From positions 3,286,001 through 3,350,000 of the forward strand of contig NZ_PJBE01000013.1 of assembly GCF_002836205.1 (NCBI RefSeq): a stretch of 64,000 nt of DNA, read 5' to 3'. The translations under genes were made by a program, and so were the position numbers. This DNA is from Shewanella sp. Choline-02u-19 (GTDB lineage: Bacteria > Pseudomonadota > Gammaproteobacteria > Enterobacterales > Shewanellaceae). This document shows positions 61,722-64,000 of this stretch, piece by piece; within the stretch, counting starts at the first letter, position 1, and every line of letters starts with the position of its first letter. The notes under the pieces are model-generated. The model made no database searches. It was given only the letters and a program-made list of their open reading frames with translations, and was not told where the DNA came from.

Positions 61722-63131
61722 TCACAATCGGTCTAGTATTTTCCGCATAAAGACTCTTACCAGTCCAAACGATGCATCTTGCTCCTCTCCCACAATGGAC
61801 CAGCCATGTTTAACATAGAATTTGAGCGCTTGCTCATTGCCTTTAAAGATTTCTAACCGCAGGTGTTCATAACCTTCATCTCGTTGCATACTCTCAACCT
61901 GCGCTAATAGATACCCCCCTAAACCGGTTTGCTGTAATTGAGGATGGATCATCAAGAGATGGATGAATCCCTCTTCAGCAGCGCAGAAGCCTTGTATTTT
62001 TCCATCCACCTCAAGCAGCATGATATTTTCAAGATGTTCAATAATCTCTTTGTCTGAACCACCACCATTGATAAACCAGTCAACGCCTTCATCACCTAAG
62101 AAGGAACGATAACACTTGTCTATCGTCTCTCTCGCTAACGTCTTTATAACGTCTAAATCTGCGGCATCGGCTTGCCTAACTTTTGTCATTGGTTGCCTGT
62201 CAGGAATGTCTTTAATCAACCTGCTATTTGTCCGTGCCAACCACGCTTTTGAGCGCACCCTTAACATATCTCTGAGCAGTAATACCACCGGCGTCACATG
62301 CTCTCGGCCAGGACAAACAAGATAGAGGTCGGCCTCTTCACCAACGTAATCCGTTAGCATAGGCACTAATCGCCCTGATTCAAGATCATCCGTTAAATCA
62401 AGGCAGGACTTAAACACCACCCCTTGGCCAGCCACAGCCCAGCGCCGTGCAACATCAGCATCGTTGCAGGTTCGATTAGACGTCACTCGCACCTTATATT
62501 GCTGACCTTCTTTGCTGAAAAACCATTGATCATGCGTGCGCTCATCTAACATAAAGAACAAGCAGTTATGTTGCTGCAGCTGCTCTAAATTATTAACCGC
62601 TCCCATGCGCTCGATATACTCAGGCGAAGCACATAGTACTCGCGTGGAGTCACAAATTTTAAAGGCCACCAGCGATGAATCTTTGGGTTTACCAGAGCGT
62701 AATGCGACATCAATTTTGTCTCGATAAAAATCAGACAAGTTATCGCCAATATGAAGACGAAGTTTGAGTTCTGGATACTCGGATAGAAAATCATCGAGCC
62801 AAGGTAATATAATATTACGGCCAACATCCGATGGTACGGCTAGACTCACGGTGCCCGAGATCTGGGTCAGGCTCGAGGTAATTGCCCGCTGCCCCATGTC
62901 AAGATCAGCTAATGCCGATCGACAATGGATCAGATACCGCTCGCCAGCATCGGTTAGCCTAAGGCTGCGAGTACTGCGAATAAACAAGGTTGTACCTAGC
63001 TCTTTCTCTAACCTTTTAAGGCCTGCACTTGCCACCGCAGAAGAGATATCCAGCTCAACCGCGGCGCCCGTCAGGCTGCCACAATCAGCGACTCTCACGA
63101 AAAGAGTTAGATCATTTAGCTGCATTATCAA
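61722..63131 (-). CDS. LysR-type regulator fused to a GNAT acetyltransferase
   Basis: A single uninterrupted 469-residue frame joins two domains. Residues 1-60 are a LysR winged helix (LNDLTLFVRVADCGSLTGAA; LKRLEKELGTTLFIRSTRSL); about 90-295 are a LysR substrate-binding domain (VPSDVGRNIILPWLDDFLSE). After a short linker, about 318-469 form a GNAT N-acetyltransferase with motif A HPQLQQTGLGGYLLAQVES and a C-terminal FYVKHGW. An internal Met (in QPMTKVRQADAA) could allow a separate acetyltransferase to be made. Target genes and acetyl acceptor are unknown. It converges on rho and lies downstream of frdB on the same strand. Confidence 0.9.
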   Translation of the reverse strand: MIMQLNDLTLFVRVADCGSLTGAAVELDISSAVASAGLKRLEKELGTTLFIRSTRSLRLTDAGERYLIHCRSALADLDMGQRAITSSLTQISGTVSLAVPSDVGRNIILPWLDDFLSEYPELKLRLHIGDNLSDFYRDKIDVALRSGKPKDSSLVAFKICDSTRVLCASPEYIERMGAVNNLEQLQQHNCLFFMLDERTHDQWFFSKEGQQYKVRVTSNRTCNDADVARRWAVAGQGVVFKSCLDLTDDLESGRLVPMLTDYVGEEADLYLVCPGREHVTPVVLLLRDMLRVRSKAWLARTNSRLIKDIPDRQPMTKVRQADAADLDVIKTLARETIDKCYRSFLGDEGVDWFINGGGSDKEIIEHLENIMLLEVDGKIQGFCAAEEGFIHLLMIHPQLQQTGLGGYLLAQVESMQRDEGYEHLRLEIFKGNEQALKFYVKHGWSIVGEEQDASFGLVRVFMRKILDRL

Positions 63132-63248
63132 TTATTCCTTTATAAACGACCGACCATTACTAATACTTTATTGTATTAAATCACCACGTTTTTACCAATA
63201 AAAATTCTACTTAATCAGAGCATCACTGTTAGTGATTTTTATATCAGC

Positions 63249-63276
63249 CAAAAAAAAGCCTGCAAGTGCAGGCTTT
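63249..63276 (-). terminator. Terminator after frdB
   Basis: AAAGCCTGC/GCAGGCTTT stem (63255-63263 and 63268-63276) with an AAGT loop and a T-run on the minus strand, 73 bp beyond the frdB stop. It separates frdB from the LysR-GNAT gene, whose promoter must lie in 63132-63248. Confidence 0.9.
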
Positions 63277-63349
63277 AATGTTTAGCGTCTTTAGTCCCCC
63301 ACAAGAGTCGATAGCCATGGGGTTCGAGCACTTTTTTCAACCCATAAAC

Positions 63350-64000
63350 CTAAACTAAAGTGACTGCCATTTTTCGTCTTAGATAGGCAATCTGCTGCAT
63401 ATGCGGCAGGTCCTTAGGGCAATTATCTTGGCACCCTAGCAAAGTCATGCAGCCAAAGACACCGTCTTGGTTACCAATCACATGATAATAATCTTCAAGC
63501 TCACGACCGTCACGGCTATCAAGCTCAAAACGCGCAAGTTTCATCATGCCCACGGCACCAACAAAGGTTTCGCGCATCTGTTTAGTGGCACAGGCTGATA
63601 CACATACACCACACTCTACACACCGTTCTAGCTCGTAGAGTTTGGCTGCTTCTACTGGGTCCATCGGCGCTTCTAAGCGGTGAACATCCAAATCATCACT
63701 GATGGGGTGTAGCCACAACTTTAAACGCTCGGCCAGCTCGCGCATAAACTTGCCGGTATTGACTGACAGATCACCAATCAATTCAAACCCAGGTAGCGGC
63801 ATCAACATGATGTCACCTTTCGGGTATTTGCGGGTTAATGTTCGGCAAGCCAACGTTGGAAAACCGTTAATGACCATAGCGCAACTGCCACAAATACCTG
63901 CTCGGCACACAAAATCAAATTGCAACGAGGTATCTTGTTCTTCACGTAAACGGTTAAGCGCAATAAAGACCGTCATACCCGGTGTTTCTTCAAGCTGGTA
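63350..64000 (-). CDS. frdB: Fumarate reductase iron-sulfur subunit (N-terminus beyond window)
   Basis: Electron-transfer subunit of quinol:fumarate reductase. The 216 visible residues contain the [2Fe-2S] motif CRAGICGSC plus the later Cys in ACRTL, and the [4Fe-4S]/[3Fe-4S] motifs CVECGVCVSAC and GCMTLLGCQDNCP. The sequence is closer to the Wolinella-type (cytochrome b-linked) enzyme than to E. coli FrdB. The first 20 or so residues lie past position 64000; the partner subunits are presumably upstream. Confidence 0.9.
   Translation of the reverse strand, partial: YQLEETPGMTVFIALNRLREEQDTSLQFDFVCRAGICGSCAMVINGFPTLACRTLTRKYPKGDIMLMPLPGFELIGDLSVNTGKFMRELAERLKLWLHPISDDLDVHRLEAPMDPVEAAKLYELERCVECGVCVSACATKQMRETFVGAVGMMKLARFELDSRDGRELEDYYHVIGNQDGVFGCMTLLGCQDNCPKDLPHMQQIAYLRRKMAVTLV

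Overview
The window is about 64 kb of gammaproteobacterial chromosome, almost certainly from a Shewanella or a very close relative. This rests on protein resemblance and gene order: a complete mannose-sensitive haemagglutinin (MSHA) type IV pilus locus placed between mreBCD-maf-rng and a malic enzyme/rpmE/priA block, the ubiEJB-tatABC cluster, the gppA-rhlB/trxA-rho neighbourhood, and a Wolinella-type fumarate reductase iron-sulfur subunit. Coding density is high. I saw no rRNA, tRNA, CRISPR array, prophage or complete insertion sequence. The species cannot be fixed from what I can see.

Layout. 1-3909 (minus strand): mreB, mreC, mreD, maf and the start of rng, covering cell shape, nucleotide-pool cleaning and RNase G. 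4083-24478 (minus strand): the MSHA locus, transcribed csrD - mshI (two parts) - J - K - L - M - N - E - G - F - B - A - A' - C - D - O - P - Q. It has two tandem major-pilin genes, a terminator after them, and a 9-bp tandem repeat array ahead of mshC. 24905-28368 (minus strand): malic enzyme, a secreted SNase-type nuclease, ribosomal protein L31 and a small FimV-core protein. 28469-38481 (plus strand): priA, argS, ftsN, hslVU with a clear sigma-32 promoter, a DUF971 protein, deoD and a TsgA-like transporter. 38532-41412 (minus strand): a Crp/Fnr-family regulator, an MJ1255-type glycosyltransferase, a PAP2 phosphatase and a small membrane protein. 41748-53731 (plus strand): rraA, an arginase-family enzyme, ubiE-ubiJ-ubiB, tatABC, a small exported protein, tatD, a membrane diguanylate cyclase, hemB and an exported thioredoxin-fold protein. 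53791-59384 (minus strand): a TonB-dependent receptor, gppA/ppx and rhlB. 59793-61619 (plus strand): trxA and rho. 61722-64000 (minus strand): a LysR-acetyltransferase fusion and the end of frdB.

How the parts connect. The MSHA locus holds a complete machine: PilM/N/O/P-like platform proteins (MshI, MshJ, MshK), secretin MshL, ATPases MshM and MshE, platform MshG and seven pilin-like subunits. MshE carries an N-terminal domain of the c-di-GMP-binding MshEN type. csrD, with degenerate GGDEF and EAL domains, heads the locus, and an intact diguanylate cyclase lies elsewhere in the window, so pilus activity is probably tied to second-messenger and Csr control. UbiE, UbiJ and UbiB act in ubiquinone synthesis; TatABC forms the twin-arginine translocase; RhlB and Rho act on RNA.

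The most notable non-coding features are: a dispersed MITE-like repeat with ATACC termini (two full copies and one probable remnant), whose ends appear to supply a Shine-Dalgarno sequence to csrD and extended -10 promoters elsewhere; a multi-hairpin intergenic element upstream of hslV with ATGGA-loop hairpins resembling CsrA/RsmA binding sites; and a 9-bp tandem array that can encode a (Lys-Ser-Arg)n peptide in front of mshC.
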